Part shown: positions 1 to 10,771 of the stretch, piece after piece
Position numbering within the stretch: position 1 is the first letter of the stretch
Layout: each line of letters opens with the position of its first letter
From: Tubiluchus corallicola
Taxonomy: Eukaryota; Priapulida; Priapulimorpha; Priapulimorphida; Tubiluchidae
Direction of reading: 5' to 3'
Length of the DNA: 58,347 bases
Assembly (NCBI GenBank): GCA_030141605.1
Contig: JAQGDQ010001161.1
Location: 1-58,347, forward strand
Position numbers and translations under genes: made by a program
The notes under the pieces: generated by a model
What the model saw: only the letters and a program-made list of their open reading frames with translations
What the model was told of the DNA's origin: nothing
The model's database searches: none

Positions 1-251
1 ATGAGCAAACGCTTTGAACAATAAACATGATACAGGATGGACTAGAAAAAATTACCTTTAATAAAACAGAAGCTCGAGCTTTTAATATTTCTTTACGCAA
101 AACAGCTTATGATATTTTTTATGTACATTTAGATTCATGTACAGTAAATTTTCATTCAAACAGTAATATGTGTACAAAAGTGTACATATTATATAAAGTA
201 TTGTAAGCATAAATATTATATATAATCATTGCTATTCTATCTGCTTTTATG

Positions 252-278
252 CTCTAGGATTAGGGTTAGGGTTAGAAC
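252..278 (+). repeat. Short interstitial telomere-like TTAGGG repeat
   Basis: Three TTAGGG-type units in a row (AGGATTAGGGTTAGGGTTAG), just left of the last visible exon of the C2HC gene. TTAGGG is the ancestral animal telomere repeat. A degenerate relative is present at 51,301-51,350. Confidence 0.6.
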
Positions 279-338
279 TTGCAGTGTTTTTCTGTACAAC
301 CATGTAATAATAAAATATATAAAATAGAACTATCCTAC

Positions 339-3300
339 CTCAACAGGAGCAACCGTGATCCGCCGTCTGGCATAAGGGTGCGGCCTGAAATTCGCAGGCC
401 GCACCCGACGAACCGGCATTGGACGGCCCACTCCAGTTGGATAAGCTCTGAAAAATAAATCTTTGTTTAGCAAACATGTAAGCCTCTAAAAAGTCGTTAA
501 TATGGCCTCCTACATTTTCTCGATAAAATCGGGGGTGGGGTGTCATCGGGGAGATGCTGTATAACTCGTAGCAAAATGAAAACTACTTTGGTGGCTATTT
601 GCGTCGTCACGTGGGCTGATTATTATGCTGACATTTGACGTGTTATTAAGTCATAAAACCAACATAAAGTATCAGTTAATAGGTTACTACATTCATTCAC
701 TGTTTCAGCATAAAAAGCAAAAGACGTTTGTGCATTACTGAACATTGGGAGCTAGCATTTGTACTGTTAAACTGACAAGTTGCAATGCCTTTGCTAGTTT
801 ATAATGCCAGTCATTATTAGTAAACTAAAGTTTCTTCTGCTAAATATTTTTTAATAATAAAATTTCAAACAAAATTAATCATTACTGCAACTACAATAAC
901 TCAAACAAGAAATCTTACGCAAATTTAAACAACAAAAAATCACACAAAACAAAACCAACCAAAAGCCAAATATAACAGATTTCAAAAAAATTTTTAAAAA
1001 AATCACAAAAAACTAACTTTAAGCAAAACCTTAGCCTGACATAATACAGTTTAAAAATCTCTTAGAATAGCTTGATAGTACAGTATAGTATGGTTTAGTT
1101 TCTTTGAAGTTTTTTATAACCTTTTAGAATAGCTTGATAGTATAATATAGTGTAGTTAGTGTTTTTGTAACCTTTTATCTCAAATTTATTTTCTAAAAAA
1201 CTTCTTCCTAATTTACCTCTACCCATTACCTTCCAAGATCTCTTCCACCCTACTACAACCTAATCTAATCTAATTAAATTTCGACCGACTGACTTACTTA
1301 ATATAAGCCCCAACCTACTTTCCCTTACACCTGCCTGCCTTCATTAAAGCAATTAAACTTCTCATCTCTACCAATAAAGAATCATAAGTGCAACTATAGC
1401 CACGGCTTAATTGAGCGAACTCCTCTGCTTGTTTTAATATACAAGAACTCAAAGAAGAAACCCTCAAGTGCATACCACCTAGCGTTTCCAACTTATGTAA
1501 AATACCATGGAATCGAGCCAATAATAATCTATCGTCCTTATCTGCTGAATTAAACAAACCAAACAGCTCAGATGCATCATCCTTCAAATCAGGACACTGC
1601 CTATCCAAAAAAGCCAAGCTCTCCCTACTAAGGTTATATTGTTTAGGTTTAACCTGCCAGGTACCTTTCTTCTTTTCAGTCTGCTCTACTAACTTATCTG
1701 CACTCCTTTTAACTAGGTAATTGTCTATTTTCTGACCACTATATCGAGTACGTATCCCTCCTCTTACCTCACGCGTCTTAACCCCTGCAGAATCCTCCTT
1801 CATGAAATTCTTCATAGCCTTTAAAATAGCCTCTATCTTTAAATCGTACTCTAAAATGGCCTCAGTCTGAACGTCCTTATCCACTAATAACACACCAGCC
1901 CCTTCCAATAACCTAGTCTCACGCAATCTACCCTCACCTCTCTGACTAAACTCCCCCCTTGACCTTTCCACTGAACTACCCTCATCCAGCGAGACAATTT
2001 CATCATGAACACCATAAGATACTGCAGGATTTTTTGGCCTTAACTCTAACGAACCTGTCTTAGAATCATAACAAGACACAACTTTTTTACTAACAATTCC
2101 TGGAATAGGACACACAGAAGGAGAAGAAGAACGTTTGCTGCCAATAGCACCAACTACACTAACTGTACCCGTTTTTTGATAATGACTCTTTTCCGAAACA
2201 ACTTTAGTACGTTTGTCATCTGTTAAATCATTCCGAACCGACAAAGAAGATGATTTCTGTATCACAACTTGGCCTACAAGACCCTCCTTACTGATATATT
2301 TAAATAAGTTACCAGCTGCATCCTCCTTGTCAGCTAACCCACCACGGAACCTGCGCGATGATGATCCTCCTCCAACCCCTGACGACACGGACAGCCCAGA
2401 ATCGCGTTCCCCTCCCGACCTCAAATCCTCAAGCAACCCGGACAACAGCTCCTCAGAAGATCCCATCCCTAATAAAGAACAAATGATTCATCACAACAAT
2501 AAAACAGCAATAACATAACCTCACAATCATTTTAGTTGTAAACAATCACATTAATAAACACTCCACAATAATATCAAATCAAACAAATCTAAATAAACAA
2601 AATAACAACGCCAATGAAACAAATTTAAGCTTGCATTGCATACGCTAGCTACCTACCAAAAACAAACACATAAAAAACATGTTTAAACCAAACCACTTTC
2701 AAAATTTAACAAAGCAAGTACCAGCTAAACCAATCTGGCACTTCAGCAGTTACAATAGAAAGCTACCAAATACATACATACACATAAACAATTAACAAAT
2801 AATCATAATACAGAAATAACAAAACCATAACTGAAACAACAAAATATAAATCTACAACACTCTAACAAATAAACATACACACGTACACACACACACACAC
2901 ACAAATAGAACACAAAATTAACAGTTATAAAATTTCTACTCATCACACTTCAACATAAAGTATTATAACAATTCTCCATGATAATGCTACTAAATACAAT
3001 ATGAGCACACAAATAAAGCTTTCAGCTACTATCAACTACAAATTTAACTCAAGACAAACATAATGTAATCCAACTAACATATGAAATACCTCACCTCAAA
3101 GAACTAACTTGGTCGGCACTAATTCTCCACAAGCAAAAACAAAAATGACGCTTCTATTTGACACTGCTGCAATCTGAAACTAAATAAAATTTGCATTGCA
3201 TTACAATAGCTACCTAAATAAATGCAAGCATATATAAACATGTTAAAAACTTAAACACCTTGAAAACATATCAAGGCAAACACCAGCAAAACCACTCTGA

Positions 3301-6300
3301 CACATTCACAATCACAATCACAGAATACCAACCATATGCATACACGTAAACAACCAATAAATAATCAGAACACAAAAATAACAAAGCCAAGGCTGAACTA
3401 ACAAAATATAAGGTTACAGCATACTAACAAATATACATACACACACTTACACGCACGCACGCACACACACAAACACACACACACAAGTACTCACAAAATA
3501 AATAGAACACAAAAATAACAAAACTTATGAGAACTTCTACTCAGCACATTTTAACTTCAACATTAAAAAGTATAACAACTCTCTGTAGTAATACATCTAA
3601 ATACAATACAAACACATAAATAAACATTTAACAATCATCAACTAAAATTTTAACTCAAAACCAAATAATATAGTCTAGCTAAAGCACAAAAAACTCAACT
3701 CAAAGAACTAATTTGTCTAAAACTAAATTCTCCACAGGCAAAGAACAAAAATGGCTCTTCTAATTACATCTGCTACTATCTGAAACAAAATGGAGCTTAC
3801 ATTACATAGCACTAGCTACCTAACCAAAAACAAGCACATATAAACATGTAAAAACCTCACCCCCTTTGAAAACTTATCAAGATAAGCACCAACACAAACC
3901 AACCTGATACATTCATAATTACAATTACAAGCTACCTACTAAAAGCAGACACGTGAACAGTCAAAAATAATCAAGATACAAAAATAACAAAGCCATTACC
4001 GAAATAACAAAAAGTATAAAAATTTAAACACACCAACAAACAAACATACACACTTACAAGCACACACACAAATACTCGCCAAAGAAATAGAACACAAAAA
4101 TAACACAACCTAAAGAATCTCTACCCACCACACTTTAACATTAAACATTAACAATCCTCTATACCAAAAATCTAAACAAACACGCAGATAAACCTTTAGC
4201 AGCTATCAACTGCACTTTTAACTCAAACAAATGTAATGAATCTAACTTAATAAGACTTACCTCAAAAAAATAACTTGATTAAAACTGATTTCTACACAGA
4301 CAAAGACAAAATGGCGCTCCTGACTGCAACTGCTTGCTACGAGAACAAAGAACAAAATGGCCCCCAAAAACGCAAAACAAGTCCTTTTACACACATGAAA
4401 TGTGCACTCAACCAATCAACCAATCACAGGCGTAAGCAACAATGCATAAAAAACTTGACCCAGCAAGTTGCACAATCACAGCTACAATTACTTTCTACTT
4501 GAGCAGAAAGCTGCTCACTACTCTGCCTATGTTTATAAATAGAAAGCTGACACGTTTTATGAATATTGTTTCCAACCAATAATGACAGCAATGTGTAACA
4601 AAAGATTACTAAAAGAAATTTCAAAAAATTAAACCTCTGCAACTATTAAGCTAATAAAGTAATATAAGAATATAAGCATATAATTTAAATTATTTTAGCT
4701 TAACTCTCACAGACAGGTCAATCTTAAGTTTTGGAGGGATATAACAAAGGAATTTGAATGTGGCAGATGCTAAACTAAGAATCTCTGAACATCTGACATT
4801 TGTAAGTAATGGTTTTTGTTAGCTTTCAATTGTATTACAGTTTAAAACTCTGTACGAAATCTTAATCATATATTTAAGTCAAATTATGATTTGATAAAGA
4901 AATTTTTATGAAAATGCTAAACAAAGCAAGTCTATTCCATGATAACGAAATACTTGCCTCCAAAATGGCTATCAACCTGACTTTGGCACCCCTCTATTTC
5001 TTTTAAGTTACACTTCAATGAAAATTATAATTATATTTAGTACATCTACTTAATTAATGAAAACCAAGGTTTTTTAAAAAACTTTTTTAAAAAACATTTT
5101 TAAAAAAACATTCTCTTAAAACATCTAATAAATAAAGCCTTGCTATTCACAATAATTTTAATTTTAACTTTAAACATCTAAATAAATAAAATAAGAAAAA
5201 TTTTTTAAAAAAACATTCTTTTAAAACACCTGCTAAATAAAGCCATACTATTCACAATAATTTTAATTTCAACTTTAAACATCTAAATAAATAAAATAAA
5301 AAATTTTTAAAAAAACCTATCAGATAAGAAACCTCCTAATTATAATATTCCAAATTTAAACATCTAGATAAATTTAATTAAATAGCATTCAACTTGAAAC
5401 AACACAACTACTTCAAAAAACAAAAAGCCGTTAAAAAATTCCCTGTATTCGTATATATATGTGTGTATTTATGTAATACGGAGGGCCGTGCAGTTGCAGA
5501 GCTCAGCTTTAACAACGCACGGTCGGCTGCGGCTTGAGAAGATTAAGAGTTGGGGTTTAGCAGCCGAAACTCGCCTTCCAAGTTACCTCCTGATGACTCC
5601 AAAAATCTGTAATTGTATTTGTCTTCTCGTTATCCTCACTCCTTTCATAACGCATTCATTGAAAAATATTATAACTATATGTACATATGAAAATAACAAA
5701 AATTCTCTTCTCTACATTAGCTCAAGCTATTTGATAATTATTGATTACTATCGTGCCTAAATTTTAACTCAATCACCTCTCAAAAAGCTAAAAATATAAT
5801 ATAATATGTAAAACCCACTCCCATGACCATCTTTATCCAAACTGTTTTTTCTCGCTATCCTACTCTTACTGACCTGCCTAACTGTTCCTGTTTAACACTT
5901 CTTATAAACTTCTATTCTCGCTAGTACAAACTATATTTACTAACAATTGCCAGGTGCCACTTAGCTGGTCGGCCGCTGCTATAGCGATATGCTTCAGTTT
6001 AAACCTAGACATGTGCTCGCATCTAGCATAACCTCTTGGTTATCGCATTTCCAGGGCCAATTTTATATTGGTTTTCATAAACAACATAAAAAGCAAAAGA
6101 CGTTTGTGCATTACTGAACATTGGGAGCTAGCATTTGTACTGTTAAACTGACAAGTTGCAATGCCTTTGCTAGTTTATAATGCCAGTCATTATTAGTAAA
6201 CTAAAGTTTCTTCTGCTAAATTTTGTCATTTCTTAAAGATGTCTAACAGCATGTTTTTGCATATTAGCCCTGCATTAGGCCTCTAACATGTTTGGAGACA

Positions 6301-9128
6301 AAGTTTAACCAGTTTTGTGCTTTTATACATAATAATAAAAAGTTGAAATTTAATGGTTGAAAGTCAGTTCTAACCGGGCACTTCTGACAATTGTACATGA
6401 AATAAAAATACAGTAAAATTAAGATTTCCTTTTTGTCAGGTTGAAATTATAAAAACATCTGCTTACCTGGTCACACGCAAGGCCGGGACAGGCACCGCCT
6501 CCAGTTCAAATGGACAATTCGACATCACGTAGTGCCTGCCCCGACCCTCCACCACGTTGCCCTGTCCTCCGCACCAATTAAAATTTGGGCACCTTCGCCT
6601 AAAAGAGACAAAAATCATTTTCATTTTTCTACGAAACGTGCTGTCATTTTGTCAAACTTCAAAAAAAAACAACAACAAAAAAGACTCGAAAATTATATGA
6701 TGGGAAGATGCACTTCCGGTTTAATAACTTTATGGATAAACAAATTTAATAAAACTACATGAGAAATTTGTTGGAACTAACTGACTCCTATTTGCTGGTA
6801 TAAAATCGGGATTGCGTATCCCAATTTTTCCACAGCTCATTAACGAAAGCAATAAACGATATTGAATCAAACTATTCTCAAAAAAAATCTCTGAAAAATC
6901 TGCATGTTTAAGAAGTTAATAAAACTACATGAGAAATTGTTGGAACTAAATGACTCCTATTTGCTGGCAATTTGTTAAGCACGTGTTTGAAAAACTGATC
7001 AATCCTCTTAACGCACAAGTTCAACTCTGGTAGGTTTATTATAAACATTGACACACAAGCTGACATATTGGACATCTCCGAAAGGAAAGAAAACTAAATG
7101 AAATATCAATTTTCTAGTGTTGAAAGCACAAATTTGCACATCTAACTGAAAAGAAACAGCAAATATTTTGTTGCTATGCGTTATTCAAGAGCAAAAATTT
7201 CGGGGGTTAGCTCAATTGTAGTGTGTTCGTTTTCCACCCTGGAGGTCGCGGGTTCAATTCCTGACACGTAAGAGTAAAGATATAATTACCGCTCGTTCTG
7301 CCAAGCGAGTTCTATCAAGACTACTTTGAAAATAAGCTGTTATCATTGGACTATTAGTGTCCTAAACATTATTAAAGAAAATTATAATTATTATTATTTA
7401 TATAGCCACAGATTATTCATGTCTAAAACGTTTTAAACAAAAATGTATTAAGTCATATTCAAGTTACCCATGAGTTCTTGGACGAAAATTGCTCAAAGTT
7501 GGTAGGTCAGTTGTTCAGTTACGGTTCACAACTACGCGAGTAAATCTTGTGCTCAATTAAGAAACAGCAGAATTTAGCAAACCGTCTCTTACAGCAGCTA
7601 AATGAACTACTGCAACCAACACAGTAAAAGATTTGCTATGATGACGGTAGAAAACCACAATTATTATGAATGTTGATACACATTAAACTCCAGAAGACAA
7701 GAAAGTAAATAGCCTGGATTTGAAACAGAGACGTTTGAATTACAAAAACAATTTCATAACCACTAGGTCATCATGTTTGCTGGTGACAATGACATTCGCT
7801 TTTCCTTCTTCCTTCAATCTCTCTCTCTCTCTCTCTCTCTCTCGCTCTCTCTCTCTCTCTAAATGATTACCATTACCATCACCAACATCATCACCATCAC
7901 CACCATCATCATCATCGCCATCACCACCATCATCACCATCATTACCACCATCATTATCATCATCAGCGTCATTATCACCATCGTCATCATCATCCTTCTT
8001 ATCATTACCATTATACTACGATACAAAAAAACAGTGACGTAACTTTAAATGATTGTTGACGTCATTTGCTATAATCATTTTTCCTTTTGGTACAATAATT
8101 AACTATCGAAAAATCAGTAATATCTCGGATGGAATGAAATGTCCAGAGACAACGTTCCAGTTCGTGTCGATTAAGACGATATCAAAACTCCATGAAATGA
8201 TTGTAATAAGCTAGCTGTTAATTTATTATGCATTGTTTGCTTCACAAAGACCAAACGGTAAAGTTTTGTGTAAACAAAAACGAAAACTACAAAGTAAACA
8301 AAAACGAAAACTACAGCCACGAGGGGGCAAAATGAACGGTTCTACTACTGAAAAAGCTAATTTGTAATTATAATCGTGTCTACTTACACTGGCTTCGGCT
8401 TGCTCTGGTGTTCTTCCAGGGGTGGCCGAGCCACCACCCCTGCCACGAGCTCTCGTTCCCGTTGCTGTTCGTAGCGCCACGCACAGGCAGACGTGGACCT
8501 GTGCGTGGCGTACCGGGGGTTGATGTTGCCCCGTCCCCCACACCTCGCAAACCAATGACATCTGAAAAAAGAAGAAAAACGTCATTTCATTTTACTAGTT
8601 TAACAGTAAAAGTAAACAACAGCGGTTAATACAAGACAGTAATATTATAAGATAATACATATATACAGTCCACGATAAAATAAATAAGTTATTAAGTTGT
8701 TGTATAAACTAAGGGTATGTAGTAAATTTGATTTGACTTTTTTATCACTATAATAACGCAAACTATATTATATTGTTTAAAGTTTAAGTAAGAAAAACGA
8801 TGTTCTGTTTACTGGCAGCAAAGTCTTCAGGTTATTGAGAATGTAGAAATTTTTAATGATTGCAAACACAACAGACGTGGGGCTGGCTTGTTAACTTAAA
8901 ATTTTACAAAAAATGATTGTAAGATGATCCTGTAAAAAGTCATATAAATAAAGAATAATCTCACACCACACGAGACTATTAACAGCAGAAAAATATTTCT
9001 GTATGTTTGGACAACGGTACATATGCAGAAAATAAAAAAAGTAAATGGAAAGATTTTCTGGCTAAAAAGCAAAATTTCTTTACTTACCGCTTAGGCATGA
9101 TCCAAAAAGATAATCGTGACGCTTCAAT
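339..9128 (-). CDS. Two-finger C2HC (MYT1-like) zinc-finger protein, 3' end off the window
   Basis: Four minus-strand exons join in phase. Exon 9088-9128 carries the start ATG at 9098-9096 and gives MPK plus two bases. Exon 8388-8561 (57 codons) encodes a finger spaced C-x5-C-x12-H-x5-C, with key stretch CGGRGNINPRYATHRS. Exon 6467-6598 encodes a second finger of identical spacing, CPNFNWCGGQGNVV...H...CP. Exon 339-447 is Arg/Pro-rich (RPMPVRRVRPANFRPHPYA). All have clear TTTTCAG-type acceptors and GTAAGT/GTAAGC/GTAGGA donors. The coding exons are strikingly GC-rich against AT-rich introns. The spacing is close to the MYT1/ST18/L3MBTL C2HC finger (C-x4-C-x12-H-x5-C), so a nuclear nucleic-acid- or protein-binding role is inferred. 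The last donor (338) points to more exons left of the window. I cannot name the gene. Alternative: a domesticated transposon-derived finger protein. Confidence 0.72.
709..845 (+). repeat. Left 137-bp terminal direct repeat
   Basis: It begins CATAAAAAGCAAAAGACG and ends CTTCTGCTAAAT, the same as 6085-6221. Sequence outside and inside the repeat differs at the two sites, so the repeat edges are sharp. Confidence 0.8.
1315..2466 (-). CDS. 383-codon ORF of unknown family inside the 137-bp-repeat insertion
   Basis: An uninterrupted minus-strand ORF from ATG (2466) to TAG (1315), much longer than chance in such AT-rich DNA. Residues 1-60 are Gly/Ser/acidic-rich and disordered-looking (LLEDLRSGGERDSG). 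Residues 60-190 are also low in hydrophobics. About 195-240 looks amphipathic and coiled-coil-prone (VLLVDKDVQTEAILEYDLKI). About 290-380 is a helical-looking C-terminal domain (LAFLDRQCPDLKDDASELFG). There is no signal peptide, membrane segment, zinc knuckle or known catalytic motif. A disordered acidic N-terminus, central oligomerising helix and helical C-terminus are the general architecture of Gag-like or viral phosphoprotein-like cofactors, but no motif proves this. It could be a retroelement structural protein, an endogenised viral gene or an orphan host gene. Confidence 0.55.
   Translation of the reverse strand: MGSSEELLSGLLEDLRSGGERDSGLSVSSGVGGGSSSRRFRGGLADKEDAAGNLFKYISKEGLVGQVVIQKSSSLSVRNDLTDDKRTKVVSEKSHYQKTGTVSVVGAIGSKRSSSPSVCPIPGIVSKKVVSCYDSKTGSLELRPKNPAVSYGVHDEIVSLDEGSSVERSRGEFSQRGEGRLRETRLLEGAGVLLVDKDVQTEAILEYDLKIEAILKAMKNFMKEDSAGVKTREVRGGIRTRYSGQKIDNYLVKRSADKLVEQTEKKKGTWQVKPKQYNLSRESLAFLDRQCPDLKDDASELFGLFNSADKDDRLLLARFHGILHKLETLGGMHLRVSSLSSCILKQAEEFAQLSRGYSCTYDSLLVEMRSLIALMKAGRCKGK
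2620..4335 (+). repeat. Three diverged tandem repeats of about 560-610 bp
   Basis: Three blocks share order and sequence. Each starts near a GCATTGCAT/ACATTACAT...TAGCTACCTA motif (2630, 3190, 3795). Each continues through AACAAATAAACATACACAC-type CA repeats (2865, 3427, 4036) and a TTCTACTCA(T/G)CACA stretch. Each ends near ACAAAAATG(A/G)C(G/T)CTTC (3140, 3745, 4305). The copies are clearly diverged, so this array is older than the identical 137-bp repeats around it. No coding sequence is seen. Confidence 0.6.
4340..6084. other. AT-rich filler inside the insertion
   Basis: There is no supported gene. It contains two near-copies of a short AT-rich segment (about 5080-5170 and 5195-5290, TTTTAAAAAAACATTCT...). 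It also has two GC-richer islands, 5475-5600 and 5940-6060, of unknown nature. Confidence 0.4.
6085..6221 (+). repeat. Right 137-bp terminal direct repeat
   Basis: An exact second copy of 709-845, 246 bases beyond the acceptor-side limit of the exon at 6467-6598. Confidence 0.8.
7202..7270 (+). repeat. tRNA-derived SINE head
   Basis: TTAGCTCAATTGTAG resembles an RNA polymerase III A box. GGTTCAATTCC, about 45 bases on, matches the B box (GGTTCRANNCC). The acceptor stem does not pair, so it is a tRNA-derived SINE or decayed tRNA rather than a working tRNA. Confidence 0.5.
7709..7775 (-). repeat. tRNA-derived SINE-like unit (minus)
   Basis: The minus strand reads CCTAGTGGTTATGA (A-box-like), then GTTTCAAATCCAGGC (B-box-like) at tRNA spacing. 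Stems are poorly preserved. Confidence 0.45.
7813..8010 (+). repeat. CT microsatellite and CAT/CAC trinucleotide tract
   Basis: (CT)n at 7818-7860 is followed by imperfect CAC/CAT repeats to about 8010, in the intron between the two finger exons. Confidence 0.8.
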
Positions 9129-9367
9129 CTGAAACAAGCAAAAAAATGAAGTGTTATTTACAGCTCGGTCAGCTAAAACCATTTTAGCAATGTCAAGATT
9201 TTAACTGCACAGGATCTAGAGTTCGAATCGCACGAGTTTCATGACGATCCGATCATTTGTTACAGAAATACAAGAGAAAAACCTATTGTGGACAGTGGAC
9301 GAACAGACACACGGACAGTAGGGTCATTTAAAATTTAAAAATTCAACAAGAAAATAGTCAAACTTAC

Positions 9368-9396
9368 CAATTTAATGTCGCTTTGAAAGTTTGTAT
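9368..9396 (-). other. Probable 5' untranslated mini-exon of the C2HC gene
   Basis: A 29-base stretch on the minus strand lies between TGTTTTTCAG and GTAAGTTT, upstream of the start-codon exon at 9088-9128. It has no ATG, so it would be 5' UTR. Similar TTTTTCAGAT acceptor-like sites without an obvious donor sit near 9580 and 9722, suggesting local duplication of this exon. Confidence 0.45.
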
Positions 9397-9766
9397 CTGA
9401 AAAACATAACAACTTTTAATTACATGCAATAAACGTTAACTTTCTTATAATTTTATAGCAACTCTGATGTTAATATACAGGGTCAAAATAAGTAATAACG
9501 AATATGAAGGCTTGATGAAGAAAGCTTGATAAACAAATAAACAATAGTAGTTAGCAATCTTAGAATGGAATGCTTAATCTGAAAAAATGTACACCAATAT
9601 AATATCATAGTACTTCTGGTGGTGGCAGTAGCAGTAAAAGTAGTATAAAATTTACATTTAAAAGTGTGTACTTAATTACTATCTTGGTAATTTAAAATTT
9701 GAAAGAAAGACAAAGTTTGGATCTGAAAAAATGACAATTTTTAATTACGTACATTAAAAGTTAATT

Positions 9767-9915
9767 TTCTCATAATATTACAGCAGCTCTCATGTGAGTG
9801 TACAGTTCTCATAATATTACAGCAGCTCCATTGTGAGTCCTCATAATATTATAGCAGCTCTCATGTGAATGTACACTCCTCATAATATTATAGCAGCTCT
9901 GATGTGAATCTACAG
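9767..9915 (+). repeat. Short tandem repeat, four units
   Basis: Four imperfect units built on CTCATAATATTAYAGCAGCT...GTGA, about 35-50 bases each. Confidence 0.6.
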
Positions 9916-10771
9916 TCCTGCATTTAGGCAAGCTGTCTGCCAGTATTCAAAGTCAGTGGATACTTTAATGAACAACCTTGTGGCTGGTCAAAATGCGTAC
10001 CCATGATTCTTCAAAAGGCACACATTCATTCATCATTCAGTAGTCACTATTCATTTATTAACCGGGCTTTATGTTGCTTAACTTCGTCTGCGGAGATCAT
10101 TTATCTTGGTGGCAAATTTTCGTTTTTTGGCAGACGAGCCATTTGAGAGTTCAATCATAAACGCGTATTTTAAATATGAACAGCAACATTTTTAACTGTG
10201 CTGTTTTTTCTACAGCATGAAGATTGGCTTCTTTATGACACTGAAAATTTATTTACCAGACTCAGTATGAAGCCAGCTGATAAAGCCATTTTTGCTTCAC
10301 AGGGTGGAGGTAAAAATTTTAATAAAAAATCGTCAACCTTAAATTTACAACTAGTTTTTCCTAAGTGACACGTTTAGTAGTTACTGTGGTAAATATTTAT
10401 CTCTCGATTTTAACCAAAGACAGTCGAACAATAGAAATAGAATCATTTTTATTTCGCACACGTGGACAAACAAGCTTCCATGTTATTTGATCAGCGCATT
10501 TCAGCTTCTTAGAAGATTTCTACCACGCCGTTTCTTTTGCGACACCCTGTACAAACGTTTCTGGGTCACTGGCTGTCGAATTTTTATTCATTTTTATTCC
10601 TAAGCGGCGTACTTTTCATGTAAAGAAGTTGAAGTGTGGTGAGAAAGGTCAAAGCAAACAGAGTCAAATATACAGAAATACCGAACTAATTATAAAGGAC
10701 AAAAACTGGCCGAAATGCTACAACAGTAGCAATAAAAATTTGCGATTCAGATGCGCCAAGCAAAATCAAAC

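Larger units (their letters stand above)
709..6221. mobile_element. 5.5-kb insertion bounded by identical 137-bp direct repeats
   Basis: The stretch 709-845 recurs without a visible mismatch at 6085-6221. Between the copies lie a 383-codon minus-strand ORF, three diverged tandem repeats of about 600 bases and AT-rich filler. The whole block sits in the intron between the exons at 339-447 and 6467-6598. The repeats do not start with TG or end with CA, no primer-binding site is evident, and no reverse transcriptase, integrase or transposase is visible. An ordinary LTR retrotransposon is therefore unsupported. The identity of the repeats implies a recent event. Options are a non-autonomous element with terminal direct repeats, a viral or circular DNA integrated by recombination at a shared 137-bp sequence, or a segmental duplication. 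Confidence 0.5.

Noticed and set aside
5461-5760. A 99-codon plus-strand frame
   Set aside because: Chance frame through a GC-richer patch; no domain and low-complexity AT-rich second half.
709-6221. A standard LTR retrotransposon
   Set aside because: The direct repeats lack TG...CA ends, no primer-binding site or polypurine tract was found, and there is no polymerase.
7202-7270. A functional tRNA gene
   Set aside because: A and B boxes are present, but the acceptor and anticodon stems do not pair; better read as a SINE.
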